From: an uncultured Collinsella sp.
GTDB taxonomy: Bacteria > Actinomycetota > Coriobacteriia > Coriobacteriales > Coriobacteriaceae
Direction: 5' to 3'
Assembly (NCBI GenBank): GCA_949285915.1
Contig: CASDZW010000006.1
Coordinates: 1-64,000 of the forward strand
Length of the DNA: 64,000 bases
Position 1 is the first letter of the stretch. Each line of letters starts with the position of its first letter. This document shows, in pieces, positions 52,637 through 61,860 of this stretch. The notes under the pieces were generated by a model. The model saw only the letters and a list, made by a program, of their open reading frames with translations. It ran no database searches and was not told the DNA's origin. The position numbers and the translations under genes were made by a program.

Positions 52637-52825
52637 CTACGCCTCAAACCGCCGCAGGTCCCATCCGCGCTCCTCTGCCTCGCGGATGAGGTCATGAGGG
52701 TCGGCGTCTTCCAGCTCGGCCACATCGGCAATCGCCCATGGCGAGCCTGCAAACACCGCCGAACCCATATCGTCCACCAGCGCCTCGCGCAGCTTGTCGA
52801 CGTCAACCAGAATCTTCTCATCCAT
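52637..52825 (-). CDS. Small acidic hypothetical protein coupled to the HIRAN gene
   Basis: A 62-residue acidic protein, MDEKILVDVDKLREALVDDM...EDADPHDLIREAEERGWDLRRFEA. It is not recognised; it looks compact and helical. The ATG at 52825 follows GTTGGAGGGCGCCCT. The stop TAG is immediately followed by the ATG of the HIRAN protein gene, so they form a tight two-gene operon. It is divergent from brxA; the 233-bp gap must hold both promoters (TATATAGT near 52997 is one -10 candidate for brxA). Confidence 0.7.
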   Translation of the reverse strand: MDEKILVDVDKLREALVDDMGSAVFAGSPWAIADVAELEDADPHDLIREAEERGWDLRRFEA

Positions 52826-53058
52826 AGGGCGCCCTCCAACCACCTCAAGCGGGTCGTTGCCTCTCAGTGGTTACAGCATCCCCCGTCGTGCGGACATACA
52901 TAACAAGCTATCCTGCGGGCATCGGCCAAGTACCAAATCAGCCCATCAGCAGACACGCATCTGTTTGCACAATACTCTATTATTAACCCTGTACGTATAT
53001 ATAGTCTGTCCCATAACGCCAGCCGCGCCATCGCCCGCGGGCGGCAAAGGAGTTGCTC

Positions 53059-53814
53059 GTGCCTGACCCTACTTTTGGACGTAGGGGGGGGGTAGCCAAA
53101 AATGACGGCCCTTCCCAGACGGCAAGCCATAACCCACTAGCGGATGCTCCCGTCTCGGGCAAGTCAGAAGCACGCTTCCGCAACGGGCGCTCCGCCGGTG
53201 CCGACTGGTCATACCGAGGGACCCTCACGCGTGAGCAGTGGCTCCTCACCGAAACCCGCATCGTCGCCCGTCTGCGCCTCGACGGTGCCTCCGATGCCGA
53301 GGTGCTCGAGCAAAACCTCAACCACAACTACTTCCAATATCCCACAGAGCGCGAGATTCGCTCACTCACGCAGGCATGCCTGCTGCGGCTGGACAATCTA
53401 AGCGAAGACCCAACCCTGCAGCTCGAACTCACCCGCATAATCGCGCATGGCACCGGCGCCCAAAGCGCCCAAACCAACTTGTACGCCATCATGCGCACCT
53501 ACCGCCTGGTGTGGGAATTCATGATCGGCGTGGTCGGGCGCAAATACCAGACGTTCGACATGCGCCTCGCAAAGCGCGAGATAGCCGAATACCTAGAAGG
53601 GCTTCGCAGCCAAAGCGACATGGTGGCCACCTGGTCCGACGCCACCCTTAACAAAATCCGTCAGGTACTCGCCAAGTGCCTCACAGAAGCCGGCTATCTT
53701 GCGAGCCCTCGCAGCGATGAGCTGCGCCCCATCCTTTTGGACCTCGACCTGGAACGCCTCATGCGCGTCAACGGTGACGCCATTGCACTTCCCGCGTTCA
53801 ACTGCCTGGAGTAA
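53059..53814 (+). CDS. brxA: BREX protein BrxA (DUF1819), with a G9 tract in its N-terminal codons
   Basis: First gene of a BREX phage-exclusion operon; BrxA is a small DNA-binding protein. The conserved DUF1819 part begins about residue 48 (DWSYRGTLTREQWLLTETRIVARLRLDGASDAEVLEQNL) and continues TEREIRSLTQACLLRLDNLSED and RKYQTFDMRLAKREIAEYLEGL. The GTG at 53059 lies six bases after AAAGGAG; a TTG at 53053 is the only other upstream choice. The codons CGT AGG GGG GGG GTA contain nine consecutive G. No ATG/GTG/TTG in frame lies between this tract and the conserved domain. The start is therefore forced, and tract length decides whether BrxA is made. Confidence 0.85.
   Translation: MPDPTFGRRGGVAKNDGPSQTASHNPLADAPVSGKSEARFRNGRSAGADWSYRGTLTREQWLLTETRIVARLRLDGASDAEVLEQNLNHNYFQYPTEREIRSLTQACLLRLDNLSEDPTLQLELTRIIAHGTGAQSAQTNLYAIMRTYRLVWEFMIGVVGRKYQTFDMRLAKREIAEYLEGLRSQSDMVATWSDATLNKIRQVLAKCLTEAGYLASPRSDELRPILLDLDLERLMRVNGDAIALPAFNCLE
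53084..53092 (+). repeat. Poly-G9 tract, predicted phase-variation switch of brxA
   Basis: A mononucleotide run of nine G within codons 9-12 of brxA. With eight G the next codon is TAG; with ten G a TGA follows four codons later (ends 53104 in current numbering). Nine G is the in-frame (on) state. Confidence 0.75.
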
Positions 53815-53823
53815 GGAGGGGGC

Positions 53824-54408
53824 ATGACGTCGCAGCAATCAACCGACATCGCCCGCGATTTCGACCGCCTGCGCGAGCGCGTGGGCAGTGAGGTGTTTCT
53901 CGACAACCGGGGCCTTGCCAACGAGGTGGGGTTCTATGTGTTCCCCTATGATTCCGCGAAAGAGCTCGAGGTACGACGCCGCACTGCGGAACTCGTGGCT
54001 GACGCGCAATCCGGTGCCATCTCCGCCCACATCATCGAGCGCAACCTGTGGCAGGTGTTCCTCCAAATCTGCGAAGACAAGAAGATTCTGAACAAGATTC
54101 CGGCGCTCGAGCAGAAACGCGGCAGCGACGCGTTGCTCGCGCGCCTGCTAAAAATTGCCACGCCCGAAGTGTTCGTGCGCACCATGGACTACACACCCCA
54201 CCAGCCGGGGCGTGACGTGCTCCTCATCACCGGGGTGGGGCAGGTGTATCCCTTTGTGCGCGCCCACTCCATCTTGGAGAACGCGCAGAGCGTCTTCGAA
54301 GACATCCCGGTGGTACTCATGTATCCCGGCCGCTACGACGGTCAGCACCTGCATCTATTTGACCGCATAAACGATGGTAACTACTACCGAGCGTTTAACA
54401 TCCTCTAG
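53824..54408 (+). CDS. brxB: BREX protein BrxB (DUF1788)
   Basis: Core BREX protein of 194 residues, exact function unknown. The family pattern is clear: DFDRLRERVGSEVFLDNRGLANEVGFYVFPYDSAKELEVRRRTAELV, then IIERNLWQVFLQICED, then LLITGVGQVYPFVRAHSILENAQSVFEDIPVVLMYPGRYDGQHLHLFDRINDGNYYRAFNI. The ATG at 53824 follows TAAGGAGGGGGC, 9 bp after the brxA stop codon. The order brxA-brxB-brxC-pglX is that of type 1 BREX. brxC follows behind a small hairpin. Confidence 0.95.
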   Translation: MTSQQSTDIARDFDRLRERVGSEVFLDNRGLANEVGFYVFPYDSAKELEVRRRTAELVADAQSGAISAHIIERNLWQVFLQICEDKKILNKIPALEQKRGSDALLARLLKIATPEVFVRTMDYTPHQPGRDVLLITGVGQVYPFVRAHSILENAQSVFEDIPVVLMYPGRYDGQHLHLFDRINDGNYYRAFNIL

Positions 54409-54416
54409 CCTGCGAG

Positions 54417-54434
54417 CCTCCCGCTCGCGGGAGG
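54417..54434 (+). promoter_or_regulatory. Hairpin covering the brxC ribosome-binding site
   Basis: CCTCCCG (54417-54423) pairs with CGGGAGG (54428-54434) around CTCG. The right arm contains the GGAGG Shine-Dalgarno sequence of brxC, so translation of the large ATPase may depend on ribosomes finishing brxB (stop codon at 54408). Confidence 0.5.
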
Positions 54435-54441
54435 GGAAAGG

Positions 54442-57400
54442 ATGGGTACCATGCGCATCCAGGATATGTTCCAGAAGGACATCGACCGTCCCATCAACGG
54501 TGTCATCAAGGTGGCAGAGAAGAGCGACGAGACCGTTGAGCAGGAGCTTTCCGAGTATGTGGTGACCCACGAGCTCGCCGGCCACTTCGATGCATTCTAC
54601 CGCGTATACGAGCGCGCCCTCGAGGCGCCGACCGACGAGATGGGCGTATGGATCTCGGGCTTCTTCGGCTCAGGTAAGTCGCACTTCCTCACCATGCTCT
54701 CCTACCTGCTGGGGAACCGTGAGGTCGCCGGCAAACACGCCGTGGAATACTTTGCGGACAAATTCGAGGACGCCCGTCTCTATGCGCGGGTGCAACGCAG
54801 CGCCGCCATTCCCACCGAGGCCATCCTCTTCAACATCGACAGCAAGAACGTAGGAGGCCAAGATTGCGACGCCCTCGCGCGCACGTTCGCGCGCGTGTTC
54901 TACGACCATTTGGGGTTCTACGGCGAGGACCTCAAGCTCGCGCGCTTGGAGGAGTATGTCGACAGCAGGGGAAAGACCGCGGAGTTCCGCGCTCGCTACG
55001 AGGAGCTTACGGGCGAATCATGGCTCGAAACGCGCGAGGCCTACGAATTCAACAGCGACGATGTAATCGGCGCCCTCGTCGATGCCGAGGTGATGAGCGA
55101 GGCGGAAGCCGAGCGCTATCTGGGGGGCGATGACGAAGCCGGCTTCTCCATTGATGCGCTCACCGCCAAGATTGTCGCCTACGCTAAGCGCCGCCAGGCT
55201 GAGGAGGGTGGGCAGTTCCGCCTGCTCTTCATGGTGGACGAGATGGGCCAGTTCATCGGCAACGGCAAAGACACCGCCCGCATGCTCAACCTGCAGTCCA
55301 TCGTGGAGGAGCTCGGCGCCAAGGGCAAGGGCCTTGTCTGGGTCATGGTCACGAGCCAAGAGGCCATCGACGAAGTGGTGAGCATGTCCGGCAAGAGTGA
55401 CGATTTCTCAAAAATCACCGGTCGCTTCAAATGCCGCCTGTCGCTCTCGGGCATCGATGCCGACGAGGTCATCAAGCGCCGTATCCTGGAGAAGAACGAG
55501 AATGCGCGCGATCTGCTTGCCATGGTGTACGGCCAGAAGGCGGCCGCCCTCAAGAACCTCTTCCACTTCAAAAGCGGCACTGTCAAAGAGGACCTGGGCG
55601 GATACCCGAACGCCGAGGACTTCATCGAGTCCTATCCGTTCGTCACCTACCAGTTCACGCTGCTTCAGACAACGCTCAACGAGATTCGTCGCCATGGTAG
55701 CTCGGGCAAGCACACCTCGGGCAGCGAACGCTCCATGCTCTCCGGTTTCCAAGAGGCCGCGCAGGCAATCGAGGACAAGGACGAGAGTGCACTCGTTCCT
55801 TTCTGGCGCTTCTATGACACCATCGAGACCTTCCTTGAGGGACATGTGCGCCGCGTGATCAACCGTGCGGACGAGGCGGCACGCAAGGGCCAGGGGCTCG
55901 AGCCCGTCGATGTTGAGGTGCTCAAGCTCCTCTTCCTCATCCGCTGGGTGAATGACGTCGAATCCAACCCCGAGAACATCGCCATCCTCATGGTGGACGA
56001 CATCGACGCCAATCTGCGCGAGGTGCGCGGCGCCGTCACCGATTCGCTCACACGCCTGGTGCGCCAGAACTACGTGGGCCGCAGCGGCGAGGCATACCAG
56101 TTCCTGACCGATGACGAGCAAGAGATTGCCCGCGCGATATCCAACACCGTAGTAGAACCCGCACGCATCACCGAGCGCCTGGGGCAGATTGTCTTTGGCG
56201 AGATCTTTGACAGCAACAAATTGCGCTACGGCGAGAACGATTTCGATGTGGAAAAGTACATCGACGAAACCCGCTACGGTGCCCCGGGCGGCATGGTACT
56301 GCGCGTCATGACCGCCGCCTCCGGCCCCGAGGCCACCTCGCATGAGGCGTTGCTCGCACGGTCGCAACGCAATGAGGCCATCTGCCTGCTCTCTGACGAT
56401 GCGCGCTACTACGACCTCATCCAAGATGCCCTGCGCATTGAGGTGTATGCCAATACGCAGAACCTCAGTCGCCAGCCCGAGAACGTCCAGCGCATCGTCC
56501 GCGACCGTCGCTCCGATGCGCAAGCAGAGTTGCGCGAGGCGCGTGACCTCTTAGAGGAGGGAATCCGCAAGGGAACGTTCTACGCAGGCGGCTACGAGGT
56601 GAAGGCCCAAGGTACCACAGCCAAGGCCGTACTTTCCAGCGTGCTGGAGAACTCGGTAGAGAGCGTCTATCCAAAGCTCTCCCTCATCACTACCAACTAC
56701 CACACCGACGCCGAGCTCACCGAGATCCTGCGCGGGCAGCGCCGCACGCTTGACGGCACCATCCCCAACGAGGGCGCCGTCGACGAGATGAAGCGCTACC
56801 TGGAAAACCAGCACCGTCTACATCTAGACACCCCCATGGCGGAGGTGCAGAAGCACTTCCAAGACAGTCCCTTCGGCTGGCGCGAAATCGACGTAGCCGC
56901 TGTGGCTGCGGAGCTCCTTGCGGCAGGCGACGCCAAGCTGAACTATGCCGGATCCACGGTAGATATCACTGCCGCAGGCGCGGTCAATCGCCTGCGCAAG
57001 GCAACAGAGACCAAGAACACCCTCATCGAGCTGCGCATAAAGGTCCCGGAACACGTGCGCCGCGCCGTACGTGACATCATCACCCAAGCGACAGGCCAGC
57101 AGAACCTCCCCTTGGAGGAGGGCGATCTTGCCGCCCGCGCCGCGAGCGCCTTGGGCGAGAAGTTGGAGGAGCTCCAAAAGCTGCTCGAGCGCGAGTACCG
57201 CCGCTCGGGATACCCGGGGCGTGAAAACGTGGAGCATGGCATCTCCGTCATCAAGAGCGTGCTTTCCGCGGGGTCCGACCCTTCTGATCTGTTGCCGCGC
57301 ATCGCCGATGCCGAGGATGACCTACTCGACGCTGCCGATGACCTGGAGGACATCTTCAAGTTCTTCCCCAACCAGCAGCGTATCTGGGACAAAGCAACAG

Positions 57401-58011
57401 TGCTCCGTCGTGACATGAAGCGTGAGCGCGAGTACCTCGCGGGTAGCACCGACGCCACCGAGGCGCTCGCCACCATCGAACACGTGCTTGACGCTGCATC
57501 CCCCTACAACCAGATAAACCTCCTCTCCGGCGCCATGCAGACGGTGGAGGATGCCTATGACGAGAAGCTCAACGCCAAGCGCCAAGAGCTTCTCGACCGT
57601 ATCGAGAGCATTTACGCCGATATCGAGGCGAAGGCCGAACAGAGTGAGGTCCAGCTCGCCGCCATCGCGCAGCGCAAGCTTAGACGGCGCAACACGGTCC
57701 ATGACACGCACTCGCTCAGCGAGCTTGACGCGCTGACTGTGCGCCTTGGCAACGATCAAACCGAGTTCTATGCGCAAATCGATGCCGAAGTTGAAAGGCG
57801 CAAGCCCAAGCCACAGCCTTCGGGAACCGGCGGCGAGACGCACACGCCCCCAGCGCCGCCCAAGCCCGCACGCATCAAGCGCGTGGAGCGCAGCTTGGTC
57901 TTCAAGCCCGAGACGCTCCGCACCGAGGCGGACATCGACCGCTACCTCGACCGCGTGCGCGCCGAGCTCGTCCGCGACCTCGCGGGTAACGACGGCATCC
58001 GCATCCAATAA
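54442..58011 (+). CDS. brxC: BREX ATPase BrxC (PglY-related)
   Basis: Large P-loop ATPase of 1189 residues that is essential in BREX systems. It starts MRIQDMFQKDIDRPINGVIKVA, a family hallmark; Walker A is ISGFFGSGKSHFL (G73-S80); Walker B is LLFMVDEMGQFIG. The C-terminal third is helical with coiled-coil segments and ends with the conserved-type RVRAELVRDLAGNDGIRIQ. Length is normal (about 1150-1250). Two ATGs (54442 and 54451) are possible; GGAGG sits seven bases before the first. pglX follows after 26 bp. Confidence 0.95.
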   Translation: MGTMRIQDMFQKDIDRPINGVIKVAEKSDETVEQELSEYVVTHELAGHFDAFYRVYERALEAPTDEMGVWISGFFGSGKSHFLTMLSYLLGNREVAGKHAVEYFADKFEDARLYARVQRSAAIPTEAILFNIDSKNVGGQDCDALARTFARVFYDHLGFYGEDLKLARLEEYVDSRGKTAEFRARYEELTGESWLETREAYEFNSDDVIGALVDAEVMSEAEAERYLGGDDEAGFSIDALTAKIVAYAKRRQAEEGGQFRLLFMVDEMGQFIGNGKDTARMLNLQSIVEELGAKGKGLVWVMVTSQEAIDEVVSMSGKSDDFSKITGRFKCRLSLSGIDADEVIKRRILEKNENARDLLAMVYGQKAAALKNLFHFKSGTVKEDLGGYPNAEDFIESYPFVTYQFTLLQTTLNEIRRHGSSGKHTSGSERSMLSGFQEAAQAIEDKDESALVPFWRFYDTIETFLEGHVRRVINRADEAARKGQGLEPVDVEVLKLLFLIRWVNDVESNPENIAILMVDDIDANLREVRGAVTDSLTRLVRQNYVGRSGEAYQFLTDDEQEIARAISNTVVEPARITERLGQIVFGEIFDSNKLRYGENDFDVEKYIDETRYGAPGGMVLRVMTAASGPEATSHEALLARSQRNEAICLLSDDARYYDLIQDALRIEVYANTQNLSRQPENVQRIVRDRRSDAQAELREARDLLEEGIRKGTFYAGGYEVKAQGTTAKAVLSSVLENSVESVYPKLSLITTNYHTDAELTEILRGQRRTLDGTIPNEGAVDEMKRYLENQHRLHLDTPMAEVQKHFQDSPFGWREIDVAAVAAELLAAGDAKLNYAGSTVDITAAGAVNRLRKATETKNTLIELRIKVPEHVRRAVRDIITQATGQQNLPLEEGDLAARAASALGEKLEELQKLLEREYRRSGYPGRENVEHGISVIKSVLSAGSDPSDLLPRIADAEDDLLDAADDLEDIFKFFPNQQRIWDKATVLRRDMKREREYLAGSTDATEALATIEHVLDAASPYNQINLLSGAMQTVEDAYDEKLNAKRQELLDRIESIYADIEAKAEQSEVQLAAIAQRKLRRRNTVHDTHSLSELDALTVRLGNDQTEFYAQIDAEVERRKPKPQPSGTGGETHTPPAPPKPARIKRVERSLVFKPETLRTEADIDRYLDRVRAELVRDLAGNDGIRIQ

Positions 58012-58037
58012 CCCATCTGGCACCGCAGGAGATATCC

Positions 58038-60602
58038 ATGGACACCAAGGCGATTGAGAAGTTCTCCATCGAAGCACGAGAGCAACTGCTGAAAGACATG
58101 GAGCAGCAGCTCTATGTCTATGCACTCGACGATGCGGGCCGTGCGGAATACGGGGCGGATGCCGACGCCATTCGCGGCGTGGTGCTCTCCCCCGCCGAGC
58201 GCGCTCAACGCACCGAACTCTACCGCCGCATTGAGCGCGAGGGGACGCTCCCCTTCATCACCACCATGGCCTACACCTGGTTCAATCGCTTTGCCGCCAT
58301 CCGTTACATGGAGCTTGCGGGCTACCTGCCCAGCCATGTGCGCATGCTTTCTGCCTCAGACGGCAGTTTCACCCCCGAGTGCCTGCGCGTGGCCACCACG
58401 CTCGATCTCCCCGGCCTCAATCAGACGGAAGTCGCACAGCTCATCCAAGCGGGAAATGACGAAGCGCTCTACCGCGCCGTCCTCATTGCGCAATGCAACG
58501 AGCTCGCTGCCTTCCTACCGTCGGTCTTCGGCACCGTCACCTCAGATGCCCTCACCCTGCCACAGAACCTGCTCAACAAAACCGAGTTCAACGTGCTCTA
58601 CCGTCTGGTGACGGATATCCCCGAAGAAGCTTGGACAGATGTTGAGATTCTGGGATGGATGTACCAGTTCTACAACTCCGCAGTGAAGGCCGAGTTCTTC
58701 AAGTCCAAGCGCAAAGCGGGTGCTGCAGACATCGCTCCTGCCACGCAGCTCTTCACGCCCGACTGGATCGTGCGCTACATGGTGGACAACTCGCTCGGAC
58801 GCCTCTGGATGCTCAACCGCCCCGAGAGCACGCTGCGCGACTACGCCCGCGCAGAGAACCACTCCGACCGCCTTATGGAGTACTACATCGAGCCCGACGA
58901 GGAGCATGAGGACTTCATCCGCATCAACAGCCCGGAGGACATCACCTTCTGCGACCCTGCCTGCGGATCGGGCCACATCCTTGTCTACGCGTTCAAGATG
59001 CTCATGGCCATCTACCAGGAATGTGGCTATCGTGAGCGAGAAATCCCCGCGCTCATCCTCACCAAAAATCTCTCGGGTTTCGAGATTGACGAACGTGCCG
59101 CACAGATCGCACAGCTCGCCCTTGCCATGTGCGCCCGCGCGTACGACCGACGTTTCTTTACGCGCAACATCACAGCCAACATCTGCGTACTGAACAACAT
59201 CGATATCGACATGGATGAGCTGGGCCTCACGAGCCCCCTCCGCAACAAGGAGCAACTCCTGCAAGACCTTGCCCATCTGGGCGAGATTGGCAGCTTGATG
59301 CAGCCAACCCCCGAAGATGTCGCCGCGCTCGAGAACAATCTCGCTGAGTCGAACACAGACGACCTCTTCTCCTCAAAAGCCAATGAGCATGTCGAGCAGG
59401 CGCTCGCTGCATGCAAGGCGCTCACTCGCCGCTTCGATGTAGTGGTCGCCAATCCGCCCTACATGGGATCAAGCAGCTTCAATCCGTTCATGAGCAAGTG
59501 GGTGAAGAAGCACTATCCCGATGTCAAAAGCGATCTTTTCGCCGCGTTCATCGTGCGCATCATGAACTTTGCTAAAGAGCGCGGTGAGGTTGGCATCATG
59601 TGCCCCTTCGTATGGATGTTCATAGGCAGCTACGAGAAGCTACGAAATAAGCTAATCGACGAAAAGACCATTACAAGTCTTATCCAGCTCGAGTACTCAG
59701 GCTTCGCAGGTGCAACTGTCCCCATCTGCACTTTCACTTACCACAACTCGCATATCAACGGCTACAGAGGCGGCTACGTGCGTCTGTCCGATTTTGTTGG
59801 CGCCGCCATACAGGCACCCAAGGCCCTCGAAGCCATTCAGAATCCCGATTGTGGATGGTTCTATCGCGCTGATGCTGGGGGATTCCATAACGTACCGGGA
59901 TCGCCCATCACTTATTGGGCAAGCGAGGCTACATACAACGCGTTTTCTAAGGGTACCCCTCTTAAAACAATCGGGCAACCGAGACAGGGTCTTGCCACTG
60001 GAGAGAACGCTCGATTTGTCCGATGCTGGTGGGAGCCGTCATCATCTAAATCAAAGTACGACTGCAACTCCTCGAACCAAGCTCTAAAGAGCGGCTGCAA
60101 ATGGTTCCCTTATAACAAAGGCGGCGACTATCGCAAATGGTATGGCAATAATGAGCATGTTGTAAATTGGGAAAACGACGGCTTTGAGATTCGAAACCAT
60201 CGAGACCAAGGCGGTAAACTGCTCTCTAGGCCTCAAAACACGAACTGCTTCTTTTGCCCTTCCATTACCTGGTCGAAGATATCAAGCGGTTCAATCGCGT
60301 TCCGATTCAAACCCGCAGGCCATATTTTCGACGTTGCGGGAACGAGCATTTTTGCCAGCCGCGAGCAACTCCTTTACCTTCAAGGGTTAGTAAATTGCTC
60401 CGTTATCTTGATGATTGCCTCCATGCTCTCTCCCACCCTTAATTTCGAGGTTGGCCAGATTGCCGCTTACCCGGTACTTGAGGCTTCGCCTGAAATCAAA
60501 ACCCACATTGAATCACTTGTAAGCGACTGCCGAATTCTCTCAAAATCCGACTGGGACTCCCAAGAAACCTCTTGGGATTTCAAACGCAGTCCATTGGTTT
60601 AA
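58038..60602 (+). CDS. pglX: BREX adenine methyltransferase PglX, C-terminally truncated
   Basis: DNA adenine methyltransferase that marks self DNA in BREX. It starts MDTKAIEKFSIEAREQLLKDMEQQL, typical of PglX. SAM-binding motif I is CDPACGSGHILVYAFKML (D306 on); catalytic motif NPPYMGSSSF begins at N472. A target-recognition region follows (about 560-800), where base composition drops to AT-rich. The protein ends ...DWDSQETSWDFKRSPLV and stops; in full PglX proteins (about 1170-1230 residues) this DWDS-ETSWDF motif is followed by roughly 300-350 more residues. The 854-residue product is therefore a probable broken or switched form. A 20-bp inverted repeat lies in the truncation motif. Confidence 0.9.
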   Translation: MDTKAIEKFSIEAREQLLKDMEQQLYVYALDDAGRAEYGADADAIRGVVLSPAERAQRTELYRRIEREGTLPFITTMAYTWFNRFAAIRYMELAGYLPSHVRMLSASDGSFTPECLRVATTLDLPGLNQTEVAQLIQAGNDEALYRAVLIAQCNELAAFLPSVFGTVTSDALTLPQNLLNKTEFNVLYRLVTDIPEEAWTDVEILGWMYQFYNSAVKAEFFKSKRKAGAADIAPATQLFTPDWIVRYMVDNSLGRLWMLNRPESTLRDYARAENHSDRLMEYYIEPDEEHEDFIRINSPEDITFCDPACGSGHILVYAFKMLMAIYQECGYREREIPALILTKNLSGFEIDERAAQIAQLALAMCARAYDRRFFTRNITANICVLNNIDIDMDELGLTSPLRNKEQLLQDLAHLGEIGSLMQPTPEDVAALENNLAESNTDDLFSSKANEHVEQALAACKALTRRFDVVVANPPYMGSSSFNPFMSKWVKKHYPDVKSDLFAAFIVRIMNFAKERGEVGIMCPFVWMFIGSYEKLRNKLIDEKTITSLIQLEYSGFAGATVPICTFTYHNSHINGYRGGYVRLSDFVGAAIQAPKALEAIQNPDCGWFYRADAGGFHNVPGSPITYWASEATYNAFSKGTPLKTIGQPRQGLATGENARFVRCWWEPSSSKSKYDCNSSNQALKSGCKWFPYNKGGDYRKWYGNNEHVVNWENDGFEIRNHRDQGGKLLSRPQNTNCFFCPSITWSKISSGSIAFRFKPAGHIFDVAGTSIFASREQLLYLQGLVNCSVILMIASMLSPTLNFEVGQIAAYPVLEASPEIKTHIESLVSDCRILSKSDWDSQETSWDFKRSPLV
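60558..60577. repeat. Inverted repeat in the pglX truncation motif
   Basis: TCCCAAGAAACCTCTTGGGA: 8-bp perfect arms with a 4-bp centre. It encodes the conserved DSQETSWDF segment and lies 25 bp before the premature stop codon; it has the layout of a recombinase crossover site. Confidence 0.5.
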
Positions 60603-60645
60603 TTCAGCAGAATGGCTCAGATTGCTAGAAACGGATCATCACCAA

Positions 60646-61596
60646 ATGCAGAAGACACTAATTCTCGGTAATGGGCTTTGCAGGAGTATGACAAATTGTC
60701 CCGACTGGAACGATCTACTGCAATCCGCAGGAAGAGAGCTGGGACACATCAGCCCTCTCCTAGGCGCTCCCTACCCCCTTGACGCTCAGCGCATGCAAAT
60801 CCACGCTCTTCAAGCAAATGGTAATGTCTCCCATGCTCAGGCCGCGTTAGCTCGGACAATCTGCAGACTGTCATCAAATATATCCGATTCCATCGCGGGC
60901 CCAAGCAAAAGCGTCCACACTGAACAACATGATCTGGCAAATGCCCTTGTCTCTCTTCCTTTGGATAACCTGCTCACAACCAATTACGACTCCGCCTATG
61001 AATCAGTTCTGACGAGCACAGACGACCCTATCAAATCAGGCGATGTAAAGAAGGCAAACGGAGAAAAGCCAATCCGGTGTTCTCTTATAATGCACCAGAT
61101 GATTGGTGACAAAAGGGTATTCCATATCCATGGCAGCGCTTGCAACCCAACCTCAATTTGCTTGACCTATGAAACCTATTTCCAGTACTTGGAAGAAATC
61201 CGAAAGGACCTTCTCTCTCGCTTCGGGCTATTCGGGGCTAGCAGGCCTGATGAAGATAATCAGCCCACCTATGAAACCGATTTGGATACGTGGCCGCAAC
61301 TCTTCCTAGCGTCCGACTTCGCCTTCATTGGCTTAGGTCTTGATGCTTGCGAGATCACCCTCTGGTGGCTTCTCGAGTACAGGGCATCCATCCTAGACAG
61401 ATTGAAGAAGCGCGACATACATAGCTCCGGCGCATTTTACGACATACACATTGCCGGCAAAGATTTCTCTGAGTCAAGCATATGGAAGTATGGGGTTCTC
61501 CATGACCTCGGAATCGATGTCAGGATTATCACCGCATCCTCATATGCACTTGGCTACATCAAAGCGCTTGAAGATCTTACTACGCGATGGGGCTAG
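60646..61596 (+). CDS. SIR2-like domain protein, probable defence effector
   Basis: Protein of 316 residues with the SIR2_2-type pattern seen in bacterial anti-phage NADases: N-terminal LILGNGLCRS (5-14) for NAD binding, DNLLTTNYDSAYES (108-120), FHIHGSACNP with the putative catalytic His (159-168), and FIGLGLDACE (227-236). Such proteins commonly deplete NAD upon infection. The ATG at 60646 is taken; a TTG at 60622 is an alternative, and no strong ribosome site is present. It directly follows truncated pglX on the same strand. Its base composition is AT-richer than the host genes, indicating horizontal acquisition. Confidence 0.8.
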   Translation: MQKTLILGNGLCRSMTNCPDWNDLLQSAGRELGHISPLLGAPYPLDAQRMQIHALQANGNVSHAQAALARTICRLSSNISDSIAGPSKSVHTEQHDLANALVSLPLDNLLTTNYDSAYESVLTSTDDPIKSGDVKKANGEKPIRCSLIMHQMIGDKRVFHIHGSACNPTSICLTYETYFQYLEEIRKDLLSRFGLFGASRPDEDNQPTYETDLDTWPQLFLASDFAFIGLGLDACEITLWWLLEYRASILDRLKKRDIHSSGAFYDIHIAGKDFSESSIWKYGVLHDLGIDVRIITASSYALGYIKALEDLTTRWG

Positions 61597-61643
61597 CACA
61601 GCCATTTTTAGTACTCACCAAGCATGTTGTAGAAAGGACTTAT

Positions 61644-61820
61644 ATGACAAATCCAGTCTCGGGGAAAACGCAGATTCCCAATAATAACCCACCAAGCACT
61701 GGCAAAAAGAACGTCAATGCGGGCAGCGAATTCATCAAACGAGGTGATTCGCTACCGAAACCACCAACAACGACTGTTGCCAACCGCAATCCGAACCCCA
61801 AGGGGGAAAAGCAAAGTTGA
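61644..61820 (+). CDS. Small Pro/Asn/Lys-rich protein in the SIR2 cassette
   Basis: A 58-residue protein, MTNPVSGKTQIPNNNPPSTG...FIKRGDSLPKPPTT...NPKGEKQS. It is basic, proline-rich and likely disordered. The ATG at 61644 follows AGAAAGGACTTAT, an excellent ribosome site, which is the main reason for calling it. It lies 47 bp after the SIR2-like gene and 40 bp before a membrane-protein gene. I recognise no family; a role as regulator or partner of the neighbouring proteins is speculative. Confidence 0.55.
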   Translation: MTNPVSGKTQIPNNNPPSTGKKNVNAGSEFIKRGDSLPKPPTTTVANRNPNPKGEKQS

Positions 61821-61860
61821 TCTTTTTATTCGCCAACTTAACCTGATTCCGAGGCTCAAT

